This document shows positions 33,874-44,300 of a stretch of 64,000 bases of DNA, piece by piece. A program made the translations under genes and the position numbers. Numbering within the stretch: position 1 is the first letter of the stretch; every line of letters begins with the position of its first letter. This DNA is from Limnohabitans sp. 63ED37-2 (GTDB lineage: Bacteria; Pseudomonadota; Gammaproteobacteria; Burkholderiales; Burkholderiaceae_C): contig NZ_CP011774.1 in NCBI RefSeq assembly GCF_001412535.1, positions 2,227,501 through 2,291,500 on the forward strand, given 5' to 3'. The notes under the pieces are model-generated. The model was given only the letters and a program-made list of their open reading frames with translations, searched no databases and had not been told where the DNA came from.

Positions 33874-34500
33874 ATGACCAACCACCAAATCACCACCCTC
33901 CCCGCCCTGCGCCAACTCTATGGCGCTGCCCGTGAGCGTGCGCTCAAAAAAGAAATCCCTTCGCTCGATGCGCATGCGGTGCGCTTTATTGCTTTGTCGC
34001 CGTTTGTGGTGTTGGCCAGCAGCGATGCAGGTGGGCAAATGGACGCGTCGCCGCGTGGGGGGGATGCGGGCTTTGTCAAGGTGTTGGATGCGCAGACGCT
34101 GCTTGTACCCGATGCACCGGGCAACAACCGGCTGGACACGCTCGAGAACATCGTTGCCACGGGCCGCTTGGGCACTTTGTTCATGGTGCCGGGTTTTGAC
34201 GAGACCTTGCGTGTGAATGGCCGCGCTGTGTTGTCCACCGACCCGGCTGACTTGGCGCTGTGTGCCGATGCGCGGCGCACGCCAGCACTGGTGGTTCGCT
34301 TGACGGTGGAGTCGGTGTATTTGCATTGCGCCAAGGCCTTCATGCGTTCCGGCTTGTGGGACGCCTCGCGCCACACCGACCGGGCGCAGCTGCCCAGCAT
34401 GGCCGAGATGCTGCGCGACCAGATTCGTGCGTTCAAAGGCGAAGAGATCGAGGCCGAAACCCAGGCCCAAAGGCTGGAGCGCTACCAGCAGTCGCTGTAA
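33874..34500 (+). CDS. FMN-dependent pyridoxamine 5'-phosphate oxidase-family flavoprotein (MSMEG_1061-like)
   Basis: A 208-aa split-barrel flavoprotein. LSPFVVLASSDAGGQMDASPRGGDAGFVKVLD, in parts, is the FMN-binding start; NNRLDTLENIVATGRLGTLFMVPG and LRVNGRAVL are the conserved strands of this PPOX subfamily; the C-terminal helix carries RDQIRAFKGEE. The substrate is unknown; related proteins oxidise or reduce small molecules. It marks the right end of the island and is convergent with the 655-aa gene. Confidence 0.87.
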   Translation: MTNHQITTLPALRQLYGAARERALKKEIPSLDAHAVRFIALSPFVVLASSDAGGQMDASPRGGDAGFVKVLDAQTLLVPDAPGNNRLDTLENIVATGRLGTLFMVPGFDETLRVNGRAVLSTDPADLALCADARRTPALVVRLTVESVYLHCAKAFMRSGLWDASRHTDRAQLPSMAEMLRDQIRAFKGEEIEAETQAQRLERYQQSL

Positions 34501-34529
34501 AGCCTATTGGTTCAAGCGACCCCAAGAAC

Positions 34530-34550
34530 GCCGCATCCATCAGATGCGGC
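34530..34550. terminator. Hairpin between convergent genes
   Basis: Perfect 8-bp stem GCCGCATC / GATGCGGC with a 5-nt loop, 30 bp after the PPOX stop. The following TTCG is a poor T-run; role inferred from position. Confidence 0.5.
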
Positions 34551-34558
34551 TTCGCCCA

Positions 34559-36526
34559 TCAGCTGGACATCAGGTTCTGCAGCATATGCTGATCGATCAG
34601 CAGCTGGGCCGATGCATCGGTGCTGCCCGCGAACACCGCATAGGTGTGGCCGTCTTGATTGACCACGGCGCCGGTGTCGGTCCACTCGTCTTTACTGAGC
34701 ATCAACTTGTCGTTGACCGTGCCCGACAACACCAGTTGGTGCACGCCGTTCTGGGCGGGCAAGCTCAGCACATCGGCCATGGTCAGGTGCAACACAGGCG
34801 CTGGGTTGTCCAAAGCGCCCAAGGCAGCCGCAGCACCCTCGGCTTGGACTTGGCTCAACAAGGCCGTCAAATCCAGGCTGTCGCCCTGTCGCATGGCGTA
34901 GACCTTGGCCATGGACGAATTCACGCTGGTCGCAATGGCGGCGGCCAAGACCTCGGGTGTCACCTCCACCGCCGCATCGTCCAAGCTGGCGGGCGGGTTG
35001 ACCCGCGCATTCAACGGCGCTGCCGGGGCCAGCTCGTCCGTGGGGTTGTCTTGCACCGACGACACATCAGCCAGCGCCACTTGGGAACCCCAAGCTGCAT
35101 TGGCTTCCGGGATGGTCAGGCCGTCGTCGGTGGTGTTAAAAAAAATGGTCTCCGTCGCTTCCGACTGGTCCCAAGAACGAATGGTCAAAGCATTCCCGCT
35201 GCGCACCATCAAGTTGGCGCTGGGCTTGAAAAACACACGGTTATCGCCGTCAGAGCGCATGAACAAGCTGTTGCTCTCGCTCAAAGGCCGGGTCACTTCG
35301 GTCCAGGAGCTGCCGCCGTTGGTGCTGTAGTACAACGTGCCTTGGGTGTTGTCCACGCCCGTGATCGCAATGCCTTTGTCGCGCTGGCCATCGCTGCCAC
35401 CCACCAAGCTGCTGACCGGGCTGCCCACCTCGCCCTCGGGCACCCAGCCGTCGCTGGCCTGGCCCACCGCGGACTGCTCTGGGGCAATCGGCATCGGGGG
35501 CTTGCTGGAGCGGGCCAACAAGGTCAGTGCGTCTGCACCAAAAGCCGTGCTCAAACCATGCACACTCACATCGATGGTGCTACCGGTAGCGGCCGAATCA
35601 TAGTCGGCCGAGCCATTCAGGCCCGAGTCGTCGATCAAACGCACCATCAGGCGCTGGGGCTGCAGGCGCTCGGCGTCCTCGGCACCCACATAGCGAAGCA
35701 GCGCCGACTTGTCGGCATAAACCGCCGTGGCGTCGCTCAAATCACCGCCCACCGACATCCAGCTCGCGCCGCCATCTTTGGACAATTCGTAATGGCCCGT
35801 GGTGGCGATGTCCCCGTTCGCGCCCCCCGTGCCCGCAAACACAATGGCCACGCCCTTGAAGCTGGCGCTTGTTGCGCCCGGCTCTGGCGTCTCGGCCTTG
35901 TCGCCCGACTCGGCCACCGGGGCGGGCGATCCAAACAAGGCCTCGATGCTGAACACCTGGCTCTTCAACTGGGCATCCACGGTCACCGCGGCATCGTTCA
36001 CTTGCATGACCTCGTCCACAAAAACCGTGGCGCCGTACAACGAGAAAGCTTTGTAGGCATGGCCAGCCAAGAACTGGTGCTCATGGCCATAGGTTGCGCT
36101 CAGCGTTTCGGCGCTTTGCACCTCCGCTACAGCCCAGCTTTTGAGGTTGACTAACTGCATGGCATCGCCGGGGTTGCCACTGACCACCAGCATTCGCGCA
36201 CTGTCCACGCCCTTGGCAGCGGCATCAAAAGCGTCAGACAAAATAGCCACTGCGGCCCAGTTCAGCTTGATCGTGTTGTTGATGGTCCCTGTCAAATCGA
36301 TGCTGCTGAAGTTTTTGACCCGCGAAAGCACAGCGCTTCGGGTCAGATCGAGTGTGTTGACCCCCGGGGTCTCGCTGTGACTCATCTGCAAAAAGTTGAG
36401 CCCGCTGGGGACACCCAAATGCTTCAACTCCGCGCTGAAATAGGTGAAATCCAGAGCCGACTTGGCCACCTGGGCCTGTGCGACTTGCCCTGCCCGTGGA
36501 ATTTCACGACTTACTTTGTTTTCCAT
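34559..36526 (-). CDS. Predicted type-I-secreted protein with adhesin-like tail modules
   Basis: A 655-aa acidic protein with no N-terminal signal peptide and few cysteines. The C-terminal 90 residues (MADVLSLPAQNGVHQLVLSG, then NDKLMLSKDEW and GHTYAVFAGSTDASAQLLID) are the same module that ends each block of the giant adhesin (ANDVLSLGG ... YKVYNHSTTNAQVL). A second, more diverged copy lies at about 60-170 (MLVVSGNPGDAMQLVNLKSW, GHAYKAFSLYGATVFVDEVM). Between them are acidic, Ig-like stretches such as YELSKDGGASWMSVGG and LYYSTNGGSSWTEV. This tail is common at the C-terminus of RTX-type proteins. It is transcribed away from the adhesin. Function beyond probable secretion is unknown. Confidence 0.7.
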   Translation of the reverse strand: MENKVSREIPRAGQVAQAQVAKSALDFTYFSAELKHLGVPSGLNFLQMSHSETPGVNTLDLTRSAVLSRVKNFSSIDLTGTINNTIKLNWAAVAILSDAFDAAAKGVDSARMLVVSGNPGDAMQLVNLKSWAVAEVQSAETLSATYGHEHQFLAGHAYKAFSLYGATVFVDEVMQVNDAAVTVDAQLKSQVFSIEALFGSPAPVAESGDKAETPEPGATSASFKGVAIVFAGTGGANGDIATTGHYELSKDGGASWMSVGGDLSDATAVYADKSALLRYVGAEDAERLQPQRLMVRLIDDSGLNGSADYDSAATGSTIDVSVHGLSTAFGADALTLLARSSKPPMPIAPEQSAVGQASDGWVPEGEVGSPVSSLVGGSDGQRDKGIAITGVDNTQGTLYYSTNGGSSWTEVTRPLSESNSLFMRSDGDNRVFFKPSANLMVRSGNALTIRSWDQSEATETIFFNTTDDGLTIPEANAAWGSQVALADVSSVQDNPTDELAPAAPLNARVNPPASLDDAAVEVTPEVLAAAIATSVNSSMAKVYAMRQGDSLDLTALLSQVQAEGAAAALGALDNPAPVLHLTMADVLSLPAQNGVHQLVLSGTVNDKLMLSKDEWTDTGAVVNQDGHTYAVFAGSTDASAQLLIDQHMLQNLMSS

Positions 36527-36570
36527 AGAAGTCTTAATGTTTTATAGAGTATTTTGGTAAACATTTTATC

Positions 36571-36785
36571 AGTCGCTACCAGAAAGGCAAAACACTGGAC
36601 CCCGGGTCAAGCCCGGGGTGACAGTGACCAGTCATCCCGGACTGTGGCTTCGTCATCCCGGACTGTGGCTTCGTCATCCCGGACTGTGGCTTCGTCATCC
36701 CGGACTGTGGCTTCGTCATCCCGGACTGTGGCTTCGTCATCCCGGACTGTGGCTTCGTCATCCCGGACTCCGATCCGGGATCCAG
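36571..36785. repeat. REP-like palindromes with a 21-bp tandem array (left of ompA-like gene)
   Basis: A CTGGACCCCGGGTC... palindrome (36595-36622) is followed by six exact 21-bp units starting at 36632 and stepping 21 bp to 36757. Each unit begins TCATCCCGGAC and ends GTGGCTTCG. A seventh unit from 36758 turns into the palindrome TCATCCCGGACTCCGATCCG. Units therefore look like expansions of the left arm of the REP-like element. The stretch 36571-36622 recurs at 62077-62130 beyond the adhesin. Confidence 0.9.
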
Positions 36786-36886
36786 TCCCCCCTTGACTCT
36801 CAATTCCATCAAGAACCGTTCAAATCATTATTTTTGAATCCTAAAACTGACAATTTAAAATAATTTGCTAGATCTTGGAAGTACTA

Positions 36887-36898
36887 CCCCAATTGGGG
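36887..36898. promoter_or_regulatory. CCCCAATTGGGG palindrome upstream of the OmpA-family gene
   Basis: A perfect 12-bp inverted repeat in a low-GC, gene-free stretch (36786-37027), 130 bp before the ATG at 37028. It could be a regulator site for the adhesion locus; no regulator is encoded nearby. The rest of this stretch shows only AT-rich sequence. Confidence 0.45.
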
Positions 36899-37027
36899 GT
36901 TTGCCAGTCCAAGTCGTCTCAGTATCTTTGAGTCAAATCGATCAAAGCATCAAAACTCACAACATTTCAACAAATACCCTTTGTGAATGCTTGTGTGTTT
37001 TTTGTGATTTCTCAAGGGACTTGAACC

Positions 37028-38035
37028 ATGAAACTGGCAAATACAAAAATTCATCAGGGCATTTCCCTGCGTCAACGCTTGCACCGCTTTGCACAGGTGG
37101 CCATTTGGGTGGTGTCGGGCGCAGCCACGGCTGCCCTGGCTCAAGGCAGCGGCACACAACAGTATTTAGAGACTCAGCAAGCCGGCGTGAACGCCCGCAT
37201 TGAAGTGCTGGGCAAAGCCTTCACTTCGCCCTACCCGATTGGCGCAGACCAAAGCCGCATCATGCTCTACCGAACCGAGCCCAGCCGCCTGAGCGGGGCC
37301 ACCAGCGTGTTTGTCGATGGGCGTTACCACACCTCCTTGGTGCCCGGCGCTTGGAGTGCGCTGTGCTACCGCAGCGGCACTTCCGAGCTCGGTGCCCGTC
37401 AGATGCAAGTGGGCAGCCGCCCCAAGGACTTGGCCGACAGCATCACGGCGGTGCAGTTGCAAGGTGGCCAAACCCACTACTTGCGCGTGCAAGAAGAGCA
37501 AGGCCGCCCGGTCTTGCAGCCGGTGCCCGCTGCTCAGGCGCACCAAGAGATGGTCCAGTTCAAAGAGCAGGTGCACACCGTCTCGCGCGTGGCGCAGGCT
37601 TGCCGCGAAGGCGTAGCCCCTGCCGCTGTTGCCCAGCCGGGCAACGCAGCGCACCGCATCACCTTGCCTGCTGACACCCTGTTTGCCTTCAACCGCTCCG
37701 ACGCCGCAGGCATGACCGGTCCGGGTCTGGCGGCCATGGACAACCTGCTGGCCATGCTCAAGGCCGACTTCAGCCGGGTCGAGGGCATGCACGTGGTGGG
37801 CCACGCCGACCCTCTGGGCAACGCGCAAGACAACGAGCGCTTGGCCCTGCAACGCGCCCGCACGGTGGCCAACTATTTGCAAACTCGCAGCTCCAGCATG
37901 GCCATCACGACCGAGGGGCGCGGCGATCGTGACCCGGTCATCTCGACCTGTAGCCGCCAGATCACTGCCCGCAGCATCGCCTGCAACCAGCCCAACCGCC
38001 GTGTGGTGGTCGAGGTGATGGGCACCCGCCGCTGA
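37028..38035 (+). CDS. OmpA-family envelope protein
   Basis: A 335-aa exported protein: long signal region (residues 1-39, ending TAALAQ), a middle domain of about 170 residues with ARIEVLGKAFTSPYPIGADQ and SVFVDGRYHTSLVPGAWSAL, and a C-terminal OmpA-like peptidoglycan-binding domain. The last has the MHVVGHADPLGNAQDNERLAL block with the conserved Asp and the RARTVANYL helix. The insertion ISTCSRQITARSIACNQPNRR carries two Cys that may form a disulphide. AAGGGAC precedes the start. It lies directly upstream of the adhesin, and such OmpA-like proteins often accompany Bap/RTX adhesins as cell-wall anchors or secretion helpers. Confidence 0.85.
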   Translation: MKLANTKIHQGISLRQRLHRFAQVAIWVVSGAATAALAQGSGTQQYLETQQAGVNARIEVLGKAFTSPYPIGADQSRIMLYRTEPSRLSGATSVFVDGRYHTSLVPGAWSALCYRSGTSELGARQMQVGSRPKDLADSITAVQLQGGQTHYLRVQEEQGRPVLQPVPAAQAHQEMVQFKEQVHTVSRVAQACREGVAPAAVAQPGNAAHRITLPADTLFAFNRSDAAGMTGPGLAAMDNLLAMLKADFSRVEGMHVVGHADPLGNAQDNERLALQRARTVANYLQTRSSSMAITTEGRGDRDPVISTCSRQITARSIACNQPNRRVVVEVMGTRR

Positions 38036-38074
38036 TGCGCCGCGCCACAGCTGTGCACCACACCCCAGGCCCCA

Positions 38075-38300
38075 GCTCTGTCACCCCGGACTTGATCCGG
38101 GGTCCAGATGCTCTGCGCTGCAACCTCTGGATCCTCGGGTCAAGCCCAAGGATGACATGCAGTGCGGTCACCACTGGCCCCTGCAGTGTCACCCCGGCAC
38201 CCGGCTCTGTCACCGCGGCACCCGGCTCTGTCACCCCGGCACCCGGCTCTGTCACCCCGGCACCCGGCTCTGTCACCCCGGACTTGATCCGGGGTCCAGA
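38075..38300. repeat. REP-like palindromes flanking a second 21-bp tandem array (right of ompA-like gene)
   Basis: Full palindromes lie at 38077-38106 and 38271-38299, and a diverged inverted one at 38126-38158. Between them are four 21-bp units starting at 38187, 38208, 38229 and 38250, each beginning TGTCACC and ending ACCCGGCTC, with one base change in the second. The array sits in the 346-bp gap before the adhesin gene; the other bases in the gap show nothing recognisable apart from a weak RBS near 38370. Confidence 0.9.
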
Positions 38301-38381
38301 TGCCCCCGGTCAGCTCCCCCGTTGAGCCCCCTCATTCCACGTTCACACCCGATTCCCGATATCTCCTCTAGGTAGATCACC

Positions 38382-41300
38382 ATGGCCAAGCAATACAAAG
38401 TCCTCGTCAACACCGGCAAAGCAGACAACAGCCAAACCCTCACCATCGAACAAGGCGCGGGCGAACGCGGGCAGCCGGTGCGCATCAAGGCGCAAGTGGG
38501 CGCCAAGTACCAATTGCAAGAGATGCTGCGCAACCAGCAAGTGGCGCCCGACTACATCAAGGTCAAGCGCGTGGGCAAACACCTGCACATCTTGTTTGAA
38601 AACGAGACCCAGCCCAGCCTGATCATCGAGGACTACTACGACGTCATGCCCCAGGGCTACAACGGCGTGATCGGCCAGGCAGAAAACGGCCGCTTCTACG
38701 AGTACATCCCCGAAGACCCCAAGAGCGCAGGCCTCGTGCCTTTGCTGGGCGATGGTGCACAGGCGGCCAGCGTGGCGCTGGGCGGCGCCGAAGTCTCGGG
38801 CGCGGGGGCCGCATTGGGCGTGGTGGGCGTAGCGGCCTTCAGCCCCTTGGTGGGCTTGTTGGGTCTGGGGGCCGTTGGTGCAGCGGCCTATTTGGCCAAC
38901 CGTGACAAGGACAACACTGAGGCAACCAGTCCAGGCTTGAAGACCGCGCTGAGCATTGACCCAATTGCGGGCGACAACGTCATCACCCCCACCGAAGGCG
39001 GCATCACCACCACCGCCGTCACGGGCAAAGTGACGGGCCAGTTTGCTGCGGGCGATACCGTCACCCTGCTTGTCAACGGCAAGAGCTTCACAGGCACCGT
39101 GGCCGCCAACGGCAGCTACAGCATCAACGTGCCCACCGCCGACCTCAAGGCCGACACCGACACCCAAATCGAAGGCAGCGTGAGCGGCACCGGCGGCGAC
39201 CGGGCCACAGCCGCCCAGGACTACGTGGTCGAGACCAGCGCCACGGCCACCCAAACAGCCCTCGCCATCGACCCCGTCACCGCCGACAACCTGATCAGCG
39301 CCACAGAAAGCGAGTTGAGCCAGATCCCGGTCACCGGCAAAGTCAGCGGCAAATTCAGCGCCGGTGACGTCGTCACCTTGGTCGTCAACGGCAAGAACTT
39401 CACGGGCGCCGTGGCCGCCAACGGCAACTACAGCATCAACGTGCCTGCTGCAGATCTGACAGCTGACGAAAACAGCATCCTTGAAGGCCGCGTGACAGGT
39501 AGCGGCGGCACTGCAGCCAACGCCATGCAAAGCTACGCGCGGGAAAACGAGCCCAGCGCTGGCCGCAACCTTGACACAGACTCCGAAGCCGACAACGGCA
39601 ACGGCACCCCCACCATCACCGTCACCAGCAACCAAAACCAGCTGCTCGTCGGAGAAAAAGCCACCCTCACCTTCTCCCTGAGCGAGGCCAGCGGCGACTT
39701 CACTGCAGCCGACGTCACCGTCATCGGCGGCACGCTCAGCAACTTCCAAGGCAGCGGCAAAACCTACACCGCCACCTTCACCCCCACCGCCAGTGCCACC
39801 AGCGCCGCCATCGTGGTCGGCTCAGACCGGTTCTCGAACGCATCGGGCAAGTTCAACGCCGACGGCGCGGACACCAACAACAATGTGTCCCTGAAGGTCA
39901 ACTGCCCGCCCGACACCACCCGCAGCACCGATGCCGACGCCACCGAAGCCGACACCACCCGCCCCACCATCACCGTCAGCAGCAACAAAACCCAGCTGAG
40001 CGACAACGACACCGCCACCCTCACCTTCACACTGAGCGAGGCCAGCACCAACTTCACTGCAGCTGACATCACCGTCATCGGCGGCACCCTCAGCAACTTC
40101 CAGGGCAGCGCAGCCGCCTACACCGCCACCTTCACGCCCTCGGCCAACGCCAAGAGCGCCGCCGTGCTCGTGGCCAGCGACCGCTTCAGCGACGCAGCAG
40201 GCAACACCAACGCTGACGGCTCAGACACCAACAACACCGTCAGCCTGAGCATGGGCTGCGGCACCCTGGCCTCCAACTGCGGCTGTGACAACACCGACGA
40301 TCGCAGCACCACAGCCGACACCACCCGCCCCACCATCGCCATCAGCAGCAGCAAAACCCAGCTGAGCGGCACCAGCAACGACACCGCCACCATCTCCTTT
40401 ACCCTGAGCGAGGCCAGCGCCGACTTCACTGCAGCTGACGTCACCGTCATCGGCGGCACCCTCAGCAACTTCCAAGGCAGCGGCAAAACCTACACCGCCA
40501 CCTTCACGCCCTCGGCCAACGCCAAGAACGCCGCTGTCTACGTCGACAGCAACCGCTTCAGCGACGCCGCAGGCAACACCAACAACGACGGCGCAGATGA
40601 CAACAACGCCGTGCACCTGAGCCTGGCCTGCGGCTGCGCCACACCCCCCACGCCTGTCCCCACCGTCATCTCTGCCGCACTGGGCAACGCCAGCGACAGC
40701 GGCACTGTGGGCGACAACAAGACCAACGACGCCACGCCCACCCTCAGCGGCACCGCACCCGCAGGCTCCTCTGTTCAGGTGCAGATCAAGAACGCTGCCG
40801 GCACCGTGGTCGCCACCATCGCGGGCACCGTGCAGTCCGATGGCACGTTTGCGATCACCGTGCCCAGCAACTTGGCTGATGGCACCTACACACCCGTCAT
40901 CACCGTCACGCCCACCACAGGCAGCCCCAGCACCGTCAACGGCACCCCCTTCACCGTTGACACCAAAATCAACGTCAACCTGACCGATGCTGGCACCGCT
41001 GGCACCCGTGAGCCGATCATTGGCACCGGTGAGCCCGGCGCAGTGGTCGTGGCCAAAGACGTCAATGGCGCCACCATTGGCTCGGCCACCGTGGACGCGA
41101 ACGGCCAGTGGCGCATCACGCCCACCGCCAACGTGCCCGCAGGTAACGTGAGCGTGCTGGCGACCGACGCCGCTGGCAACGTGGCAGGCGACAGCGACCC
41201 CAACACCGCTGGCGAGCGCAATGCCACCGTCATCGCTGCAGCGCTGGACGATGCCAGCGACAGCGGCACTGTGGGTGACAACAAGACCAACGACGCCACC

Positions 41301-44300
41301 CCCACCATCAGCGGCACCGCACCCGCAGGCTCAACTGTTCAGGTGCAGATCAAGAACGCCGCAGGCACCGTGGTCGCCACCCTCACCCCCACCGTGCAGC
41401 CTGACGGCACGTTTGTGATCACCACGCCCAGCAACTTGGCTGACGGCACCTACACACCCGTCATCACCGTCACGCCCACCACAGGCAGCCCCAGCACCAC
41501 GAACGGCACCCCCTTCACCGTCGACACCCAAACCAACGTCAACCTGACCAACCCCGGCACCGCGGGCACCCGTGAGCCGATCACCGGCACCGGCGAGATC
41601 GGCGCAGTGGTCGTGGCCAAAGACGTCAATGGCGCCACCATTGGCTCGGCCACCGTGGACGCGAACGGCCAGTGGCGCATCACGCCCACCGCCAACGTGC
41701 CCGCAGGTAACGTGAGCGTGCTGGCTACTGACGCCGCTGGCAACACAGCCGGCGACAGTGATCCCAACACCGCCACCAACACGGCTCCCGTGGGCACCAA
41801 CGGCAACGACAGCTTGCCAGGGACCAACAACAACGACACCATCGACGGTGGTCTGGGCAACGACACCTTGGACGGTGGCGCGGGCAACGACTCGCTCATC
41901 GGCGGTGACGGCAACGATTCGCTCTTGGGCGGCGACGGTGCTGACACCCTGGACGGCGGCAACGGCAACGACACGCTCGACGGCGGTGCAGGCAATGACA
42001 GCTTGAACGGCGGCGCAGGCGACGACTCGCTGCGCGGCGGCGAGGGCAACGACACGCTCGACGGTGGTCTGGGCAACGACACCCTGGACGGTGGCGCAGG
42101 CAACGACTCGCTCATCGGCGGTGACGGCAACGATTCGCTCTTGGGCGGTGACGGTGCTGACACCCTGGACGGCGGCAACGGCAACGACACCTTGGACGGC
42201 GGGGCAGGCCCTGACAGCTTGCTTGGCGGCGCAGGCGACGACTCACTGCGTGGCGGCGAAGGCAACGACACGCTGGACGGCGGTCTGGGCAACGACACCT
42301 TGAACGGTGGCGCAGGCAACGACGTCTTGAACGGCGGCGACGGCAACGACTCCATCATCGCCCTGGACGGCGGCAACGACACCGTCAACGGCGGTGCAGG
42401 CACCGACCAACTCGACATCTCGCGTCTGGACCAGGCCGTGCTCACCCCCGGCTCCACACCAGGCTCGGGCACCGTCACCTACAAAGACGACGCGGGTGTG
42501 ACCAACACCCTGAACTACAGCAACATCGAACAAATCGTGGACAACGGCCGCGCCGTGGTGGACATCACCGCCATGAGCCAGGACAGTGCCACCGCGGGTG
42601 ACTTCATCACCACCGACACCACGCTCACCTACAGCGGCACCGTCACGCCCAAAGCGGGCACGGTCATCACCCCAGAAGCTCAGGTCAAGCTCGACTTGTT
42701 CAGCAGCACCGGCGCCCTGATCACCAGCGCCCTGGTGCCCATCACCACCGCCAACGGAGCCAGCACCTGGTCCTGGCCCTACGAGACCACGCAAGCCGTG
42801 GGCAACTACACCCTCAAAGCCAGCGTGGTGGACCAAGCCGGTGTGCGCTTCACCACCGACCCCGTGGCCGTGGGCGATGACCCCGGCACCGATGAGCAGG
42901 CCATTCAAATCATCAGTGCCGACACCAGCGGCAACGACAGCTTGCCAGGCACGAGCGGTGCCGATACGTTGGACGGCGGCGCAGGCAACGACACCTTGGA
43001 CGGTGGCGCAGGCAACGACAGCTTGAACGGCGGCGCAGGCGACGACTCGCTGCGCGGCGGCGAGGGCAACGACACGCTCGACGGTGGTCTGGGCAACGAC
43101 ACCCTGGACGGTGGCGCAGGCAACGACTCGCTCATCGGCGGTGACGGCAACGATTCGCTCTTGGGCGGTGACGGTGCTGACACCCTGGACGGCGGCAACG
43201 GCAACGACACCTTGGACGGCGGGGCAGGCCCTGACAGCTTGCTTGGCGGCGCAGGCGACGACTCACTGCGTGGCGGCGAAGGCAACGACACGCTGGACGG
43301 CGGTCTGGGCAACGACACCTTGAACGGTGGCGCAGGCAACGACGTCTTGAACGGCGGCGACGGCAACGACTCCATCATCGCCCTGGACGGCGGCAACGAC
43401 ACCGTCAACGGCGGTGCAGGCACCGACCAACTCGACATCTCGCGTCTGGACCAGGCCGTGCTCACCCCCGGCTCCACACCAGGCTCGGGCACCGTCACCT
43501 ACAAAGACGACGCGGGTGTGACCAACACCCTGAACTACAGCAACATCGAACAAATCGTGGACAACGGCCGCGCCGTGGTGGACATCACCGCCATGAGCCA
43601 GGACAGTGCCACCGCGGGTGACTTCATCACCACCGACACCACGCTCACCTACAGCGGCACCGTCACGCCCAAAGCGGGCACCGTCATCACGCCAGAAGCT
43701 CAGGTCAAGCTCGACTTGTTTAGCAGCACCGGCGCCCTGATCACCAGCGCCCTGGTGCCCATCACCACCGCCAACGGAGCCAGCACCTGGTCCTGGCCCT
43801 ACGAGACCACGCAAGCCGTGGGCAACTACACCCTCAAAGCCAGCGTGGTCGACCAAGCCGGTGTGCGCTTCACCACCGACCCCGTGGCCGTGGGTGATGA
43901 CCCGGGCACCGATGAGCAGGCCATCCAAGTGGTCGCCAACGATCCTGTGGACACCACCGCGCCCACCATCGCCATCAGCAGCAACCAAAGCAGCTTGGCC
44001 GCTGGTCAAACCGCCACCATCACCTTCACCCTGAGCGAGGCCTCCAGCGACTTTGCCTGGAACGGCAGCACCGGCGACATCAACGTCACCGGCGGCTCCC
44101 TCAGCGCCATCACACAAGACAGCACCAACCCGCTCGTCTACACCGCCACCTTCACACCCAACGCCAACAGCACCACCAACGGCGTCATCAGCGTGGCCTC
44201 AACCAAGTTCACCGACGCCGCAGGCAACCCCAACGCCGACGGCGCTGACGCCAACAACACCGTCACCCTCTCGGTCAACACCGTCACCTCCACCTTCACC

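Noticed and set aside
36632..36780. CRISPR-like array
   Set aside because: The 21-bp units are directly abutting with no spacers and derive from a REP palindrome arm; no cas genes nearby.
36865..37203. 112-codon frame before and into the OmpA-family gene
   Set aside because: Overlaps the real start region in another frame and shows no family sequence; the signal peptide frame at 37028 is clearly the gene.
41850..43420. DNA repeats taken as a satellite or CRISPR
   Set aside because: They code in frame for RTX nonapeptides and belong to the adhesin gene.
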